Notes: generated by a model not told the origin, from the letters alone. Counted from the stretch's first letter, positions 43,924 through 53,474 are shown. The stretch: 64,000 nt of DNA from Rubricoccus marinus (GCF_002257665.1 NZ_MQWB01000011.1:104487-168486); one strand, 5' to 3'. Numbers and translations: made by a program.

Positions 43924-45723
43924 TCAGGACGTGAGGGCCGGGAGCGCTCCGGCTCGTCCGTCGCCGCTCGACGTGTGCATTCCCGCGACGGGTCGCGCTC
44001 CGAGGCGGACGGTGCGGTCGGTAAGCGCGGCGTGCTCGGGCTGGTGCGAGACGAGCACGACGGCGGGCGGCTCGGGGTGCGATCGCAGCTCGTCTAGGAC
44101 GCACGTCAGCACGGCGTGCGCGGTCGCCGCGTCGAGGTTGGTGGCGGCTTCGTCCAAGAGCGCGAGCCGCTGGCGCTCGCCAGCGGAGATCGAGGCTGCG
44201 CCCTCGGTCAGCGCCACGTCGAGCGGATCGTCGGTTCCGCCGTCCGCGGCGGCGGACTGGCGAGCGAGTTCGCGGACGCGGTCGCCCAGGTGGCACGCGT
44301 CGAGGACGGCGTGGATCTCGGCGTCCGAGATCTCGCGCCGGGCCACGTCCTCGGCGGCCACGAGCAGGTTGTCGCGGACCGACGCCGAGAGCAGGCCGGG
44401 CTCTTGCCAGCAGACGGCCACGCGGTCGCGCCAGCCCGGTGCGTCTCCGATCAGCGTCCATGTCGTCGCGTGGTCGCCGTCGATCTCCGCCTCGATGGCG
44501 CCCGCATCGGGGCGCTCGACCTGGCCGAGCAGCCGAAGCGCCGTCGTCTTGCCGCAGTCTGACGGCCCGACGAGCGCCACGACCTCGCCGGGCGCGAGGT
44601 CGAGGCGGTCGAGGTCGAGGCCCGGCGCGTCGGGCGCGTAGCGGAAGCGGACGCCGCGCATCCGGACGCGGCCGGTGTAGGCGACACGTTTGTGCCGGGC
44701 CACGCCTTCGGCGCGCGCAATGGTGGCTGCCGGGTCCGCCTCGGGCGGCTCGTCGGCCAAGTCGAAGACGCGGCCGAGCGAGACGGCGGACTTCTGGAGC
44801 TTGCCGCCAGCGTCAATGAGGGCTGAGAGCGGCGCGAGGAGCAGCGCCGCGTAGGCCTGAAAGGCCACGTAGCCGCCGAGTGTGAGGCCGCCGCTCAGGA
44901 CGAGCCGCCAGCCGACGTAGGTGAGCGCGGCGATGTGGAGCGCGCGCACGACGGCGTTGGCGCTGTTGCAGATGTACCAGAGCCCCGTCGCGGCGACCGT
45001 CCCCTCGTGCGCCTGCGCGACGTGGCGCTGGGCGCGGCGGTACAGCGCCGCCTCGCAGCCCATCGACTTGAACGTGCGCGCCTCGCGGATCGCCTCGACG
45101 CGAAACGCGGCCCACTCGTCGTAGGCGTCGTAGGTCGTGGCCCACCGCCGGTTCGCCATCGTGCCGAGCGTGGCCGTGATCGCAGCGGTGATGGGTACGG
45201 CCACCAGGGCGACGAGAGCCAGGCGCGGCTCGATTAGGAACAGGATCGGCGGGACGGCGATCAGGTAGACGCTCTGGCTCATGGCCGTCAGCGCGGCGTC
45301 GGCGCCGGTGTCGAGCACGTCGCGCACGTCCCCGAAGCGGTTGGCGATCTCGCCGCTGCGTCTCGACTCCAGAACCCGGCTCGGCAGATGCAGCACATGG
45401 TTGAAAAGGGCCAGCCGCGCGACGTCGCGCATCCGCGTTCGGGCCGCGAAGGCGGCGAAGCGGTAGAGGTTGCGCGTCACGCCCTCGCCCGCCGTCGCGG
45501 CGATGATTCCGAGCACGACGAGCCCGAGAAGCGACACGTTGCCCGCTGGATAGACGCGGTCGAACAGCACGGCCACCAGGACGGGCGCGAGGAGACCGAG
45601 CCCACCCGAGACGACGGAGAGCGCGCCCGCGCGCCTCAGCGCGGGCCACTCCGAGCGGAACAGCCGCGCCAGGCGGCGCAGGTCAGCCAGCGATCGCCGG
45701 AGTCCTGGTGTCTCACTCGCCAT
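43924..45723 (-). CDS. ABC exporter (fused membrane and ATPase domains)
   Basis: 599 residues from ATG 45723. Six-helix type IV exporter domain (about 25-320: GLGLLAPVLVAVLFDRVYPA, SQSVYLIAVPPILFLIEPRL) and an ATPase domain with Walker A VALVGPSDCGKTTAL, a diverged signature ISAGERQRLALL and Walker B LALLDEAATNLD. There is no N-terminal C39 peptidase. The layout resembles type I secretion or bacteriocin exporters, and the HlyD gene follows directly. It starts 1 bp after the endonuclease stop. Substrate unknown. Confidence 0.88.
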   Translation of the reverse strand: MASETPGLRRSLADLRRLARLFRSEWPALRRAGALSVVSGGLGLLAPVLVAVLFDRVYPAGNVSLLGLVVLGIIAATAGEGVTRNLYRFAAFAARTRMRDVARLALFNHVLHLPSRVLESRRSGEIANRFGDVRDVLDTGADAALTAMSQSVYLIAVPPILFLIEPRLALVALVAVPITAAITATLGTMANRRWATTYDAYDEWAAFRVEAIREARTFKSMGCEAALYRRAQRHVAQAHEGTVAATGLWYICNSANAVVRALHIAALTYVGWRLVLSGGLTLGGYVAFQAYAALLLAPLSALIDAGGKLQKSAVSLGRVFDLADEPPEADPAATIARAEGVARHKRVAYTGRVRMRGVRFRYAPDAPGLDLDRLDLAPGEVVALVGPSDCGKTTALRLLGQVERPDAGAIEAEIDGDHATTWTLIGDAPGWRDRVAVCWQEPGLLSASVRDNLLVAAEDVARREISDAEIHAVLDACHLGDRVRELARQSAAADGGTDDPLDVALTEGAASISAGERQRLALLDEAATNLDAATAHAVLTCVLDELRSHPEPPAVVLVSHQPEHAALTDRTVRLGARPVAGMHTSSGDGRAGALPALTS

Positions 45724-45724
45724 G

Positions 45725-47119
45725 TCAGCGGACGACGGTGAAGCGCCGCGCCTGGGCGGCGGATCCGTCCACGGCGACGGCTCGAAGGACGTAGACGCCG
45801 GGCGCCAGGTCGGTCGTGTCGACCTGGACATCCACGCTACCGACGGCGATGCGGTCGTAGACGACGGCCGCCTCGCGGCCGAGTGCGTCGTAGACCACGG
45901 CGAGCACGCGCGTCGGACGGTCAAGCGTGAGCGTGGCCGTCGTGCGTCCGGTCGCCGGGTTGGGAGCGGGCGCCGCCAGCGTGAACGGCTGCGCGTCGGG
46001 GTCGTCCTCGCCGTCGGTCGGCGTCTCGATGGTGAGCCCGACATCACCCAGCGGCGTCTCGGCGCCCTCGGCGTCGATGGCCGTCAGCCCGACACGGTAG
46101 GCGCCGACGGCGAGGGCGGCGACGTCCAGGCCGTAGGCCGACGGCTGCCCGTCGGCATCGACCGTGCCCCAGGTTGTCCAAGTGGAACCGAACACGTCGG
46201 CGCGGCCGTCGATGCGGAACGCGGCGATACCCGCCTCGGCCGACGTGCTCCATGTGACGCGTGCCTGGCCGCTGGCGGTCTGCTCGGCGGTGAACGATGC
46301 CAGCGCGATCTGGACGGGCGGCGGGCCGAAGGCACGCGCGGCCAGCGTCGCGTCGAGCACGAACGGGTTGGCCGTGCCCTGGTGGGCTTCGATGATGCGC
46401 GTCCGGTCGATCTCCGCTTGGTCCGGCGGGTCCTGCGCGTGCCAGTCGAGAAGCGTGATGCGCTGCTCGGCCCAGAACTGGACGTCGAGATGATCGGCGC
46501 CGTGCGTGCCGTAGACGGTCCAGACGTAGAACATGGCGCGCGCCACGTCGCCGGCGACGGACTCGCGCGGTTCGAGCAGGGGAGAGGTGCCGTTGCGCTT
46601 CTCGGTGTAGAGGTCGCGCGTCGCCAGAGGCGGCGCGCTCGTCCGGGTGGTGCCGTCGGGTCCCCACCAGCGGTCGGCCTCAGCGTCGTCGATCTCCGCG
46701 AATGGGTGGTCGCTGCGGGAGCTGTTGACCGACTGCATCACGGGCGCCAGGTGGTGCATGTCCTTGTGGGCCGGTGTGCCCTCGGTCGCACCCCGGTTCT
46801 CGGGCCAGAGGTGTTCGGTGGAGTAGCGTGGGCTCGACGCCCAGGCGGCCGACGTCGGATCGAGAGCCGGGTCGATCCAGACGGCGTGCCCGGAATAGAA
46901 GCCGCGCAGGCTGTCGGTGGACGTTCCATCGTCCAGCCGCTCCATGTGGACGACGGCGAAGAGGGTGTCGCGGGCGCGGTCGTAGCTGTACGTCGAGGTC
47001 GGCGTGTAGGCCGATGCCAGCGCGGTCGTCAGGTCGTCGGCGGTGAGGTCCGGGTATATCGTCCCGCCGCTCTGAGCGAGCGCCAGAGGCGCCGCCAGGG
47101 CGACGAGCAGCGCGGCCAC
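45725..47119 (-). CDS. Secreted endonuclease I with T9SS sorting domain
   Basis: 464 residues from GTG 47119, 16 bp after the preceding small gene; the start is uncertain because no ATG exists near the signal peptide (AALLVALAAPLALAQSG). Endonuclease I domain at about 20-260: RYSTEHLWPENRGATEGTPA, HKDMHHLAPVMQSVNSSRSD carry the His and Asn metal/catalytic positions. A fibronectin-like domain (VTWSTSAEAGIAAFRIDG) follows at about 285-375, and a T9SS tail (LAAPAPNPATGRTTATLTL). Degrades DNA or RNA outside the cell. Confidence 0.85.
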   Translation of the reverse strand: MAALLVALAAPLALAQSGGTIYPDLTADDLTTALASAYTPTSTYSYDRARDTLFAVVHMERLDDGTSTDSLRGFYSGHAVWIDPALDPTSAAWASSPRYSTEHLWPENRGATEGTPAHKDMHHLAPVMQSVNSSRSDHPFAEIDDAEADRWWGPDGTTRTSAPPLATRDLYTEKRNGTSPLLEPRESVAGDVARAMFYVWTVYGTHGADHLDVQFWAEQRITLLDWHAQDPPDQAEIDRTRIIEAHQGTANPFVLDATLAARAFGPPPVQIALASFTAEQTASGQARVTWSTSAEAGIAAFRIDGRADVFGSTWTTWGTVDADGQPSAYGLDVAALAVGAYRVGLTAIDAEGAETPLGDVGLTIETPTDGEDDPDAQPFTLAAPAPNPATGRTTATLTLDRPTRVLAVVYDALGREAAVVYDRIAVGSVDVQVDTTDLAPGVYVLRAVAVDGSAAQARRFTVVR

Positions 47120-47135
47120 GCAGCGCGCTAGGCGG

Positions 47136-47405
47136 CTACCGGCCCGCCGCCCCGATGGCCGCTTGCCGGGCGACGAGCCGACGGATGGACGCGGCGTGCT
47201 GCCACTCACTGGCGACGAGCCCGCCGAAGACGACCGAGAGCAGCCCGCACGGGACCGCCGCTGCTGACTGGACGGACGGGACCCAGCCGTGCAGCGACCA
47301 GCCGCCGGTGACGCAGGCCCAAGCGAGCAGTGCTGCCACCGGCCCGTAGAGGAGCGACGGACCGACCGCGGCCAGGCACCAGGAGAAGCGAGAGAGGAAC
47401 GACAT
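47136..47405 (-). CDS. Small two-helix membrane protein
   Basis: 89 residues from ATG 47405. Two hydrophobic segments (GPVAALLAWACVTGG and AVPCGLLSVVFGGLVASEWQ) and a basic C-terminus. No known family. It directly precedes the first endonuclease gene and may be coupled to it. Holin-like or accessory roles are possible but not supported by motifs. Confidence 0.5.
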   Translation of the reverse strand: MSFLSRFSWCLAAVGPSLLYGPVAALLAWACVTGGWSLHGWVPSVQSAAAVPCGLLSVVFGGLVASEWQHAASIRRLVARQAAIGAAGR

Positions 47406-47498
47406 GGCGACACGGGGCAAAACGACGAAGACGCCCGACCGGGAGCCGAACGGAGCGCCGACGGCGCACCCCTATGCGCCCACGCCGCGCGCAGCGCA

Positions 47499-47576
47499 GT
47501 CAAGGCCGCCGCCTCCCCTCTCTCGGGAGGGGAGAGCGGCGCGTGCGAGGGCCGCTCGCGGCCCGAAGGCCTTGAC
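47499..47576. repeat. Inverted repeat with inner CTCCCCTC palindrome
   Basis: Outer arms GTCAAGGCC (47499-47507) and GGCCTTGAC (47568-47576) enclose an inner hairpin, CTCCCCTC...GAGGGGAG at 47513-47534. This is the only clear structure in the 384-bp gap 47406-47789, between the small membrane gene and the second endonuclease. It looks like a small mobile or terminator-like palindromic element. Confidence 0.5.
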
Positions 47577-47789
47577 GGCGTGAGCACGGTGTGTTGCTTG
47601 TAGAGAGCGCCGCCGCCCCCACCTCCCCTGCGACCTCGGCCGCGCGAGCGGCCCGGTGTGAGGAGGCCCGGCGGGCAGTGGGCTCGCCCGCGCCCGCCTG
47701 GGTGACGAGCGCCGAACCAGAGAGCGGCGAGGCAGTGTGTCGCGATGTCGTGTTCATGGTCGCTGAGGGCTTTGTCGACGTGAGGCCGC

Positions 47790-50519
47790 CTATCGGGCGA
47801 CCGTGAGGCGATGGGTGACGGTCTGGGCGCTGCCGTCAGCGGTCACGCGGACGATGTAGGCGCCAGAGGCCAAGCCGGACACGTCGAGGCGGAGGTCGCC
47901 CGGCGCGTCGTCGATGTGTGCGACGGCTCGGCCGAGCGCGTCGTAGACGACCGCCTGGACGCGCGCGCCGACGGGTGCGGTGATCTGGATGCGGCTCGAC
48001 GTGTGCGCCGGATTGGGTGCGGGGAGCGAGACCGCCAGCTGGCTGGCGCCGTCCTTCGGGTCGTCGACTGTGCCCGCCTCGGTACCGAGGTCTGGCGCAT
48101 CAATGCCGTCGCGGTCCTCATCGTGGCTGGTGTCGTGGGCGGGTGCCACCATCCCGAGCGGCACGTCGTCGCCAGAGGCCCACCCGCTGCGGGCGTTCGC
48201 TGCGGCGGCGGGCGCCTGCCAATCGTTGAGACGGCCGCGCGATTGGGGGAGCGGGCCGGACCAGGCGAAGTCGGCGTAGGCGTCTCCGGCGCCGGAGAGT
48301 TGGAGCGTGTGCCCGGCGGGCAACTCGCTCCACTGCTGGACCCGGCGGTGCGTGCCGTTGGACAAGCGCTCGCCTCGGATGATCTCGCTCCACGCGAGGG
48401 AGTCGGCGTGCGCGGGGGAGCCGCCACCGGGCTGCGCCGTCTCGGCGGCGTCGAAGACCGGCCCCTCAATCGCGTTGAACTGGCAGCCGCCGTAGCTCAC
48501 GAACTGCAACAGCACGCCGTCGGGGTCGGTGAGCGCGAGCCCCTGGCAGCCGCCGCGGAGCCCTTCGGCGCCTTGCCAGACCGCGCCCAGCCCGCCGCCC
48601 TCGTCGTCGATCGTGCCCCGGAAGGCGACTGCGGGCGAGTTGTCAGTGCCGTTGCCGTCGACTTGGTACATGAAGCCGTAGCCCGAGTAGACCCAGACCC
48701 GGTAGCCGTACAGGTCCGTTCCGGCGCGGCCCGCGATCTCGACGCCCTCGAAGGCGTCGGCGCCGTCGTTGGAGTGGTGGACCTCGTTGATCCACAGGTC
48801 GCGCGCACGGGGCTGGCCCGCTCCCTGGTAGAACGCCCGGCGCATCAGCGTCTCGTCCAGGACGAACGGGTTGCGGTTGCCCTGGATGCGGTAGATCCGC
48901 TCGTTGCGCTCGCGCTCGAAGGCGTCCACGGGATCCCCTTCGTGCCAGTCGAGGAGCACGTCGAGCGTGGCGTCGATGAACTCGCGGCCTTCGTCGCCAT
49001 CTTCGGCTTCGATGCGGTACGTGACCAGGAAGTAGGCCGCCATGCGCGCCACGTCTCCGCGCATGGAGTGGCGCACGTCGAAGCGGCCGAGCTCATCCAG
49101 CTCCTTCCTGCCGTCGCCGTTGTCCGACTGGCGGAGGAAGTCGTACTCGACGCGGCTCCACGTCGCGGGGTCGGACGGTGGCCCCGACGAGTTGTAGCGG
49201 CTGGTGGCGTTTCGAATCCACTTCTGGGTGTCGCTCGCGTGGTCGAAGTCGTCGCCGAAGGCCCGGTTCGAGCGGGCGCTGTTGAACGTACCGTAGGCAG
49301 GGGCGAGGTGGTGGAGGTCGTTGTGTGCGGCGCCGTCGGTGGACGGGTGGGTCTGCGCGCCTCGGCTGCGCGGCCACACGTGCTCGGTGTTGAAGTCGGC
49401 GTCCTGCATCTGGTCGCGCGGCGAGAACGGCGTGTCGGTCGTCCACGACCGCACGAGCCCACCGTAGACGCCGCTCACGTCGCGGTAGACGGTGCTCCCG
49501 GCCTGGCGGACGTTCTCGACCCAGACCGTCTCGAACAGGTAGTCGCGCGCCTCGTCGTAGTCGTAGGTGCGCGTGACGGGGTAAGCGTCGCGGATGCAGC
49601 TCTCGGCGTTCCAGCCTCGGAGGCCGTCACAGACGAGGGTGACCGGCGTGCTCGGCACGAGCACGACCAGGTCCTCGATGCGGGCGTGGTAGCCCCCGTT
49701 CGGGTGCGTGGGCGCTTCGGCGGCGAGCCCGAACCGGGACTCGCCCACGAGCCCGGGAAGTGTGGCCGACGGAAGGGGCGTACCGTCCACGTGGACGCTC
49801 CAGGTGTGGCCGCCCGCTGTCGGCGTGCTCTCGATCTCGACCGGGAGCAGGCGCGCGTAGCCGCTGGTGGGGATCGTGCCGAGCGCGATTGTAGCGGAGG
49901 TGGTGCCCCCGGCGACGGCGACGGCATCGACGGCGATCGTGGCGCCCGATGCCGTCCAGCGCAAGCGGAGCGTGGCATAGTTCTGCGCGTCCTGGTAGCG
50001 CTCCATGAGGTAGACCGTGACGGCGGCGGTGTGGCCCTGGGGCTCCCACACGACGGCGCGGATCGTCCGTGCGCCGGTCGGCCCTCGGTTCACGGCCACG
50101 GCGGGTACGCCGGGCTCGAAGCCTACACGGCTGGACGTGACCTTGGGCTTGAGCGCGTCGTCGGCTGTGCCCTCGACGGTCCAGACCGGCCCGATCTCGG
50201 GGACATGCCGGTCGATGGGCGTGCCGCCTGCCTGGCAGCATAGGGTGTCGAAGAACGCCAGCGTCTGGTCGTCCGCGGCGTGGGTCTGCGCACGGAGGGA
50301 GGGTGCGGCGAGGAGGAGCGCGACGAGGAGGACGCGGGCCTCTGGCGCCAGAGGGGAGGGGGCCCGCCGGTCGCGACCGCCCGCCACCACACGGGCGGCC
50401 GCGCCTGCCAGGGAGCGTGCTGCGGCAATGGCCGCAGAGCCTCCTAACGCCCTCAACGTAGCAGAGCGGCGGTCGCCGCGCACGATCGACGCCAGAGGCG
50501 GTGGGGTGGCGGTTCTCAT
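47790..50519 (-). CDS. Large secreted endonuclease I, lamin-tail and T9SS domains
   Basis: 909 residues from ATG 50519 (ATGA overlap with the AAA gene); the signal peptide (VLLVALLLAAPSLRAQ) begins only near residue 60, so translation may start later. A jelly-roll-like domain spans about 85-290. Endonuclease I follows at about 310-520 (FNTEHVWPRSRGAQTHPSTD, HNDLHHLAPAYGTFNSARSN), then a lamin-tail domain at about 535-680 (DLWINEVHHSNDGADAFEGV) and a C-terminal T9SS tail (SLPAPNPAHTSSRIQITAP). Second secreted nuclease of the array; it may degrade extracellular DNA or act on competitors. Confidence 0.85.
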   Translation of the reverse strand: MRTATPPPLASIVRGDRRSATLRALGGSAAIAAARSLAGAAARVVAGGRDRRAPSPLAPEARVLLVALLLAAPSLRAQTHAADDQTLAFFDTLCCQAGGTPIDRHVPEIGPVWTVEGTADDALKPKVTSSRVGFEPGVPAVAVNRGPTGARTIRAVVWEPQGHTAAVTVYLMERYQDAQNYATLRLRWTASGATIAVDAVAVAGGTTSATIALGTIPTSGYARLLPVEIESTPTAGGHTWSVHVDGTPLPSATLPGLVGESRFGLAAEAPTHPNGGYHARIEDLVVLVPSTPVTLVCDGLRGWNAESCIRDAYPVTRTYDYDEARDYLFETVWVENVRQAGSTVYRDVSGVYGGLVRSWTTDTPFSPRDQMQDADFNTEHVWPRSRGAQTHPSTDGAAHNDLHHLAPAYGTFNSARSNRAFGDDFDHASDTQKWIRNATSRYNSSGPPSDPATWSRVEYDFLRQSDNGDGRKELDELGRFDVRHSMRGDVARMAAYFLVTYRIEAEDGDEGREFIDATLDVLLDWHEGDPVDAFERERNERIYRIQGNRNPFVLDETLMRRAFYQGAGQPRARDLWINEVHHSNDGADAFEGVEIAGRAGTDLYGYRVWVYSGYGFMYQVDGNGTDNSPAVAFRGTIDDEGGGLGAVWQGAEGLRGGCQGLALTDPDGVLLQFVSYGGCQFNAIEGPVFDAAETAQPGGGSPAHADSLAWSEIIRGERLSNGTHRRVQQWSELPAGHTLQLSGAGDAYADFAWSGPLPQSRGRLNDWQAPAAAANARSGWASGDDVPLGMVAPAHDTSHDEDRDGIDAPDLGTEAGTVDDPKDGASQLAVSLPAPNPAHTSSRIQITAPVGARVQAVVYDALGRAVAHIDDAPGDLRLDVSGLASGAYIVRVTADGSAQTVTHRLTVAR

Positions 50520-51679
50520 TTCGACTCGGGCCGGGGCGTGAACATGAACAGCACCCGGAAGACGCGGAAGATCAAGTAGCCCAGGACGGTGACGATCGTG
50601 AGCACGATGGTCAGGTCCGTGTTCTGGACGCCTGACATGAACACGCGGACGCTGCCCAGCCCGATGAGGAAGAAGACGTAGATGAGGCCGAGGTTGAAGA
50701 AGGGCGCGTCGTCTCGGGCCTGGAGGTCGCGGACGTCCTGCTCGGTCACGATCTGCGACTGCGCGCCGTCGTGCATCATGGCGCGGAGGATGGCCGGGTT
50801 GCCCTCGGCGCGGCGCAGCACCTCGCGCCGGTAGTGCTTGACGTCCGGGCTGGCGATGGCGTAGCGCGAGACGAAGTACTCGAAGAGGGCTGCGGTGTGC
50901 TCCTGGCCCAGCGCCTCGACGGGGATCTGGCCGAAGGTGGCGATAAACGTGCGCAGGCTGCGGCTCTGTGGGAGGGCTCGAATGGCGCCGATGATGGTCG
51001 CGCGCTGCTGCAACTCGCGGAGAAAGAGGCCCTGACTCGCGCTCGCTCGGTCGAGCGCGTCGAGGACGATCAAGAGGCGCGGCGCCCGGCCGCCGCCGGC
51101 CAGGTCGTGCAGGCTCTCGACCACGGCTTCCTGCCGCTCGTCCACGGTCCGGAGGATCTTCTTGACCTCGGTCCACTCGTACTCGTCGCACGCTCCGGCG
51201 CGAAGCGCGGGCGGGATGCCGGGCAGGGCCAGAATCCCCAACTCGTGAAAGGCTTTGGCGAGCGCGTCCACCAGCCTGCCGTTCGGCCCGGCCTCGGCCA
51301 CGTAGACGAGCGTGTAGGCCTCGTCCGCGCCCTGGGGCATCTCGACGTACCTGCGGCGGGCGCGCGTCTGGGCGGCGCCGTCCAGGAGCACGCGCCGCCC
51401 GGCGACGACGGCCACTAGGTCTTCGAGGATGCGGGTTTTGCCGACGCCCTCGTCGCCACGCAAGAGCGTGTGCCGCCCCAACATGGCGCGGTCCACGAGT
51501 TCGGCCAGCACATGCCCGTTGCCCAGCCGGATCGGGTCGGTGAGGACGGTGCAGTCGGGCGCACCGGGCACGCCGACCGGGCGGAGCGCGCCAACGGCTT
51601 GGCCGGAGGCGAGGACGGACGCGGCGAGCGCGTCGGGCCGGGAGATGGACGAGAGCCGGGGGGCGGAGGTGGAGGCCAT
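50516..51679 (-). CDS. Membrane-anchored AAA+/STAND ATPase
   Basis: 387 residues. P-loop HTLLRGDEGVGKTRILEDL and Walker B PRLLIVLDALDRASASQGLF, then an Orc/TniB-like lid region (RREVLRRAEGNPAILRAMMH). Two C-terminal membrane helices follow (LGLIYVFFLIGLGSVRVFMS; LTIVLTIVTVLGYLIFRVF), so the ATPase faces the cytoplasm. It overlaps the large endonuclease start. An ATPase tethered to the membrane beside export genes could energise assembly or sense DNA at the envelope. Family not identified. Confidence 0.75.
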   Translation of the reverse strand: MASTSAPRLSSISRPDALAASVLASGQAVGALRPVGVPGAPDCTVLTDPIRLGNGHVLAELVDRAMLGRHTLLRGDEGVGKTRILEDLVAVVAGRRVLLDGAAQTRARRRYVEMPQGADEAYTLVYVAEAGPNGRLVDALAKAFHELGILALPGIPPALRAGACDEYEWTEVKKILRTVDERQEAVVESLHDLAGGGRAPRLLIVLDALDRASASQGLFLRELQQRATIIGAIRALPQSRSLRTFIATFGQIPVEALGQEHTAALFEYFVSRYAIASPDVKHYRREVLRRAEGNPAILRAMMHDGAQSQIVTEQDVRDLQARDDAPFFNLGLIYVFFLIGLGSVRVFMSGVQNTDLTIVLTIVTVLGYLIFRVFRVLFMFTPRPESK

Positions 51680-51842
51680 CTCAGGCTATGTGTGAAGGGA
51701 CTCGTCCTGTCTGCGCCCGGCGTTCGGTCCCGCCTGCCGCGTTGCGCTGCATCGCCGATGCTGGCGCATCGACTGCTTCACGCGCCTTGCAGGCGAAACC
51801 GCCTGCTCGTGCTCGACTACGGAAGAGCCCATCACGCATAGC

Positions 51843-53474
51843 CTATTTGTGGAGCCGGGTCCAGAGCTTGGTGACCTCGTGGACGATCGGGTCGTCGACG
51901 TGCGAGTTGGCGGCGTGGAAGGCGAGCAGCTTGCTCGTGACCTCGGCGTACATCTTGGTCCGGCTGCGCTTGAAGAAGTGCCAGCGCTTGGGCGGCTCGT
52001 CGCAGAGCAGCGAGCGGAGGTAGCGCACGGTGTCGTGGGCCGAGACGGGCGACGGGATGCCGGTGTCGGCCAGGATGTGGCCCTCGTGGGCGACGGCGCG
52101 CTCGCGGCCGACGGCGTCCTCAAACAGCTCGAAGACATCAGCCCGGAGCCGGTCGAGCTGGGTGGCGAGGCGGTGGCGCTCGCCAGAGGCCGGAGCGGGG
52201 GAGGGGAGCGTCGCCGGGGACGGCGCGGCGGGGACGGGTGCCGCCGTCGGCGCAGGCTGGGGGACGGGCGGAGGCCCGGCCTGGCTGTCGCCTTCGGTGC
52301 CCGAGGTGGGAGGCGTCGAGGCGGGCGGTGCCGGAGTGGCCGGAGCGATGACGGCCCTCCCCTCCGTGGAGGGGAGGAGAGCGCTCGCGCCATCGCCTGC
52401 TGCCGTCTCGGCCGGGGCACCCGGCTCGTCCATCACGCCCAAGGCGAGACCGCTACGGGGTCTGGTGGGCATCGAGGGCGGCGCGGCGGGACCGCCGCCC
52501 TGCAACTCCGCCACCAGCACACCCAGGTTGGTCGCGTGCGGGTGGTTCGGCTCGACCAGGCGCGGCCGTTCGGCGTGATCCCGAAGGTAGCTCTCGACTC
52601 GCTCGGTGTGCTCGTCGGGCGCGGCCGCTCGGAGCTCGGCCGCCGTCCGCTGCATGGCGATGGCCGCGGCGTCGCCAGAGGCCCCACGCCGCGCTTCGGC
52701 TAGGCGGTTGGCCTGCTCGATGATGCCGTCGAGGTCGAACGCCCGGTCGGTCCGGGCGGGCATCGCGGCCTTGTTTTTGGCCCGGTCGTAGAGAAGCACG
52801 CGGCCCTGGACGCCGTCGAGATGCCCGGCGAGCACGGCCGTCAGTCCTCCGGGATCGACCGTCCCGGTCTCGATGGCTGGGTCTTCGCCCGCGTCGCGCT
52901 CTTCGGGTGGCGGAACGGTCCCGATCGACACGGCCAGCCCGTCGAGGTCGAGGAGCCGGATGCGCGGGGCGAGCGGATCGGAGAAGTCGTTGACTTCCAG
53001 AATGCCGTTTCCGCAACCCGAGCGCGCGATCTGGTGCACGACGAGCGCGGCCGACTCGGCGCCGTCCACGTGGAGTTTCAGGCACTCCGAGTAGAACACC
53101 GTTTCGAGGAAGCGTGCGCAGTCCCCCTCGTCCAGTTCGTAGACCGACAGGAACGCCGGGCGCCCAGCGTCGCGGTGCTCGATGAACCGCCCGAGTGCGG
53201 TCGCGGGCATGACCGGGAACCGGTAGTCGGTCGTGGTTCGGGCGACCGCGAGAAGCTGGCCGCTGGCGGCGACGAACGTGTCGTAGGTGGGACCGAGCGT
53301 GCTGTGGCTCTCGGCAGAGGCACCGGGACCGCTCTCGGTGGGACCGTTGCCGGTCCCGTCGTAGCGGACGACGATGAGCGACACGACGCCCTGGGCCTGC
53401 TGGTCGGCAAGCGAGACCGGGTCCAGGAAGGACGCCGAGACCGATTCGATGATGGGGCGCGCCGTGGTCAGCAT
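51843..53474 (-). CDS. Hypothetical protein with Pro/Ala-rich linker and helical C-terminal domain
   Basis: 543 residues, no signal peptide. N-terminal alpha/beta domain of about 330 residues (VVSLIVVRYDGTGNGPTESG; CARFLETVFYSECLKLHVDG; RIRLLDLDGLAVSIG), a Pro/Ala-rich disordered linker at about 345-435, and a helical C-terminal domain (RLATQLDRLRADVFELFEDA; TSKLLAFHAANSHVDDPIVH). No family recognised. It starts exactly where the TolC-like gene stops and is followed after 163 bp by the AAA gene. Probably a cytoplasmic component of the export array. Confidence 0.7.
   Translation of the reverse strand: MLTTARPIIESVSASFLDPVSLADQQAQGVVSLIVVRYDGTGNGPTESGPGASAESHSTLGPTYDTFVAASGQLLAVARTTTDYRFPVMPATALGRFIEHRDAGRPAFLSVYELDEGDCARFLETVFYSECLKLHVDGAESAALVVHQIARSGCGNGILEVNDFSDPLAPRIRLLDLDGLAVSIGTVPPPEERDAGEDPAIETGTVDPGGLTAVLAGHLDGVQGRVLLYDRAKNKAAMPARTDRAFDLDGIIEQANRLAEARRGASGDAAAIAMQRTAAELRAAAPDEHTERVESYLRDHAERPRLVEPNHPHATNLGVLVAELQGGGPAAPPSMPTRPRSGLALGVMDEPGAPAETAAGDGASALLPSTEGRAVIAPATPAPPASTPPTSGTEGDSQAGPPPVPQPAPTAAPVPAAPSPATLPSPAPASGERHRLATQLDRLRADVFELFEDAVGRERAVAHEGHILADTGIPSPVSAHDTVRYLRSLLCDEPPKRWHFFKRSRTKMYAEVTSKLLAFHAANSHVDDPIVHEVTKLWTRLHK
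52357..52376. repeat. 20-bp palindrome of the CTCCCCTCC family inside a gene
   Basis: CTCCCCTCC-GT-GGAGGGGAG, perfect arms, inside the Pro/Ala-rich linker coding part of the 543-residue protein. Related to 26581-26604 and 47513-47534; insertion in a linker would be tolerated. Confidence 0.55.

Noticed and set aside
47811..50243. 810-codon open frame antisense to the large endonuclease
   Set aside because: Val/Arg/Gly-rich shadow of a gene with recognised domains.
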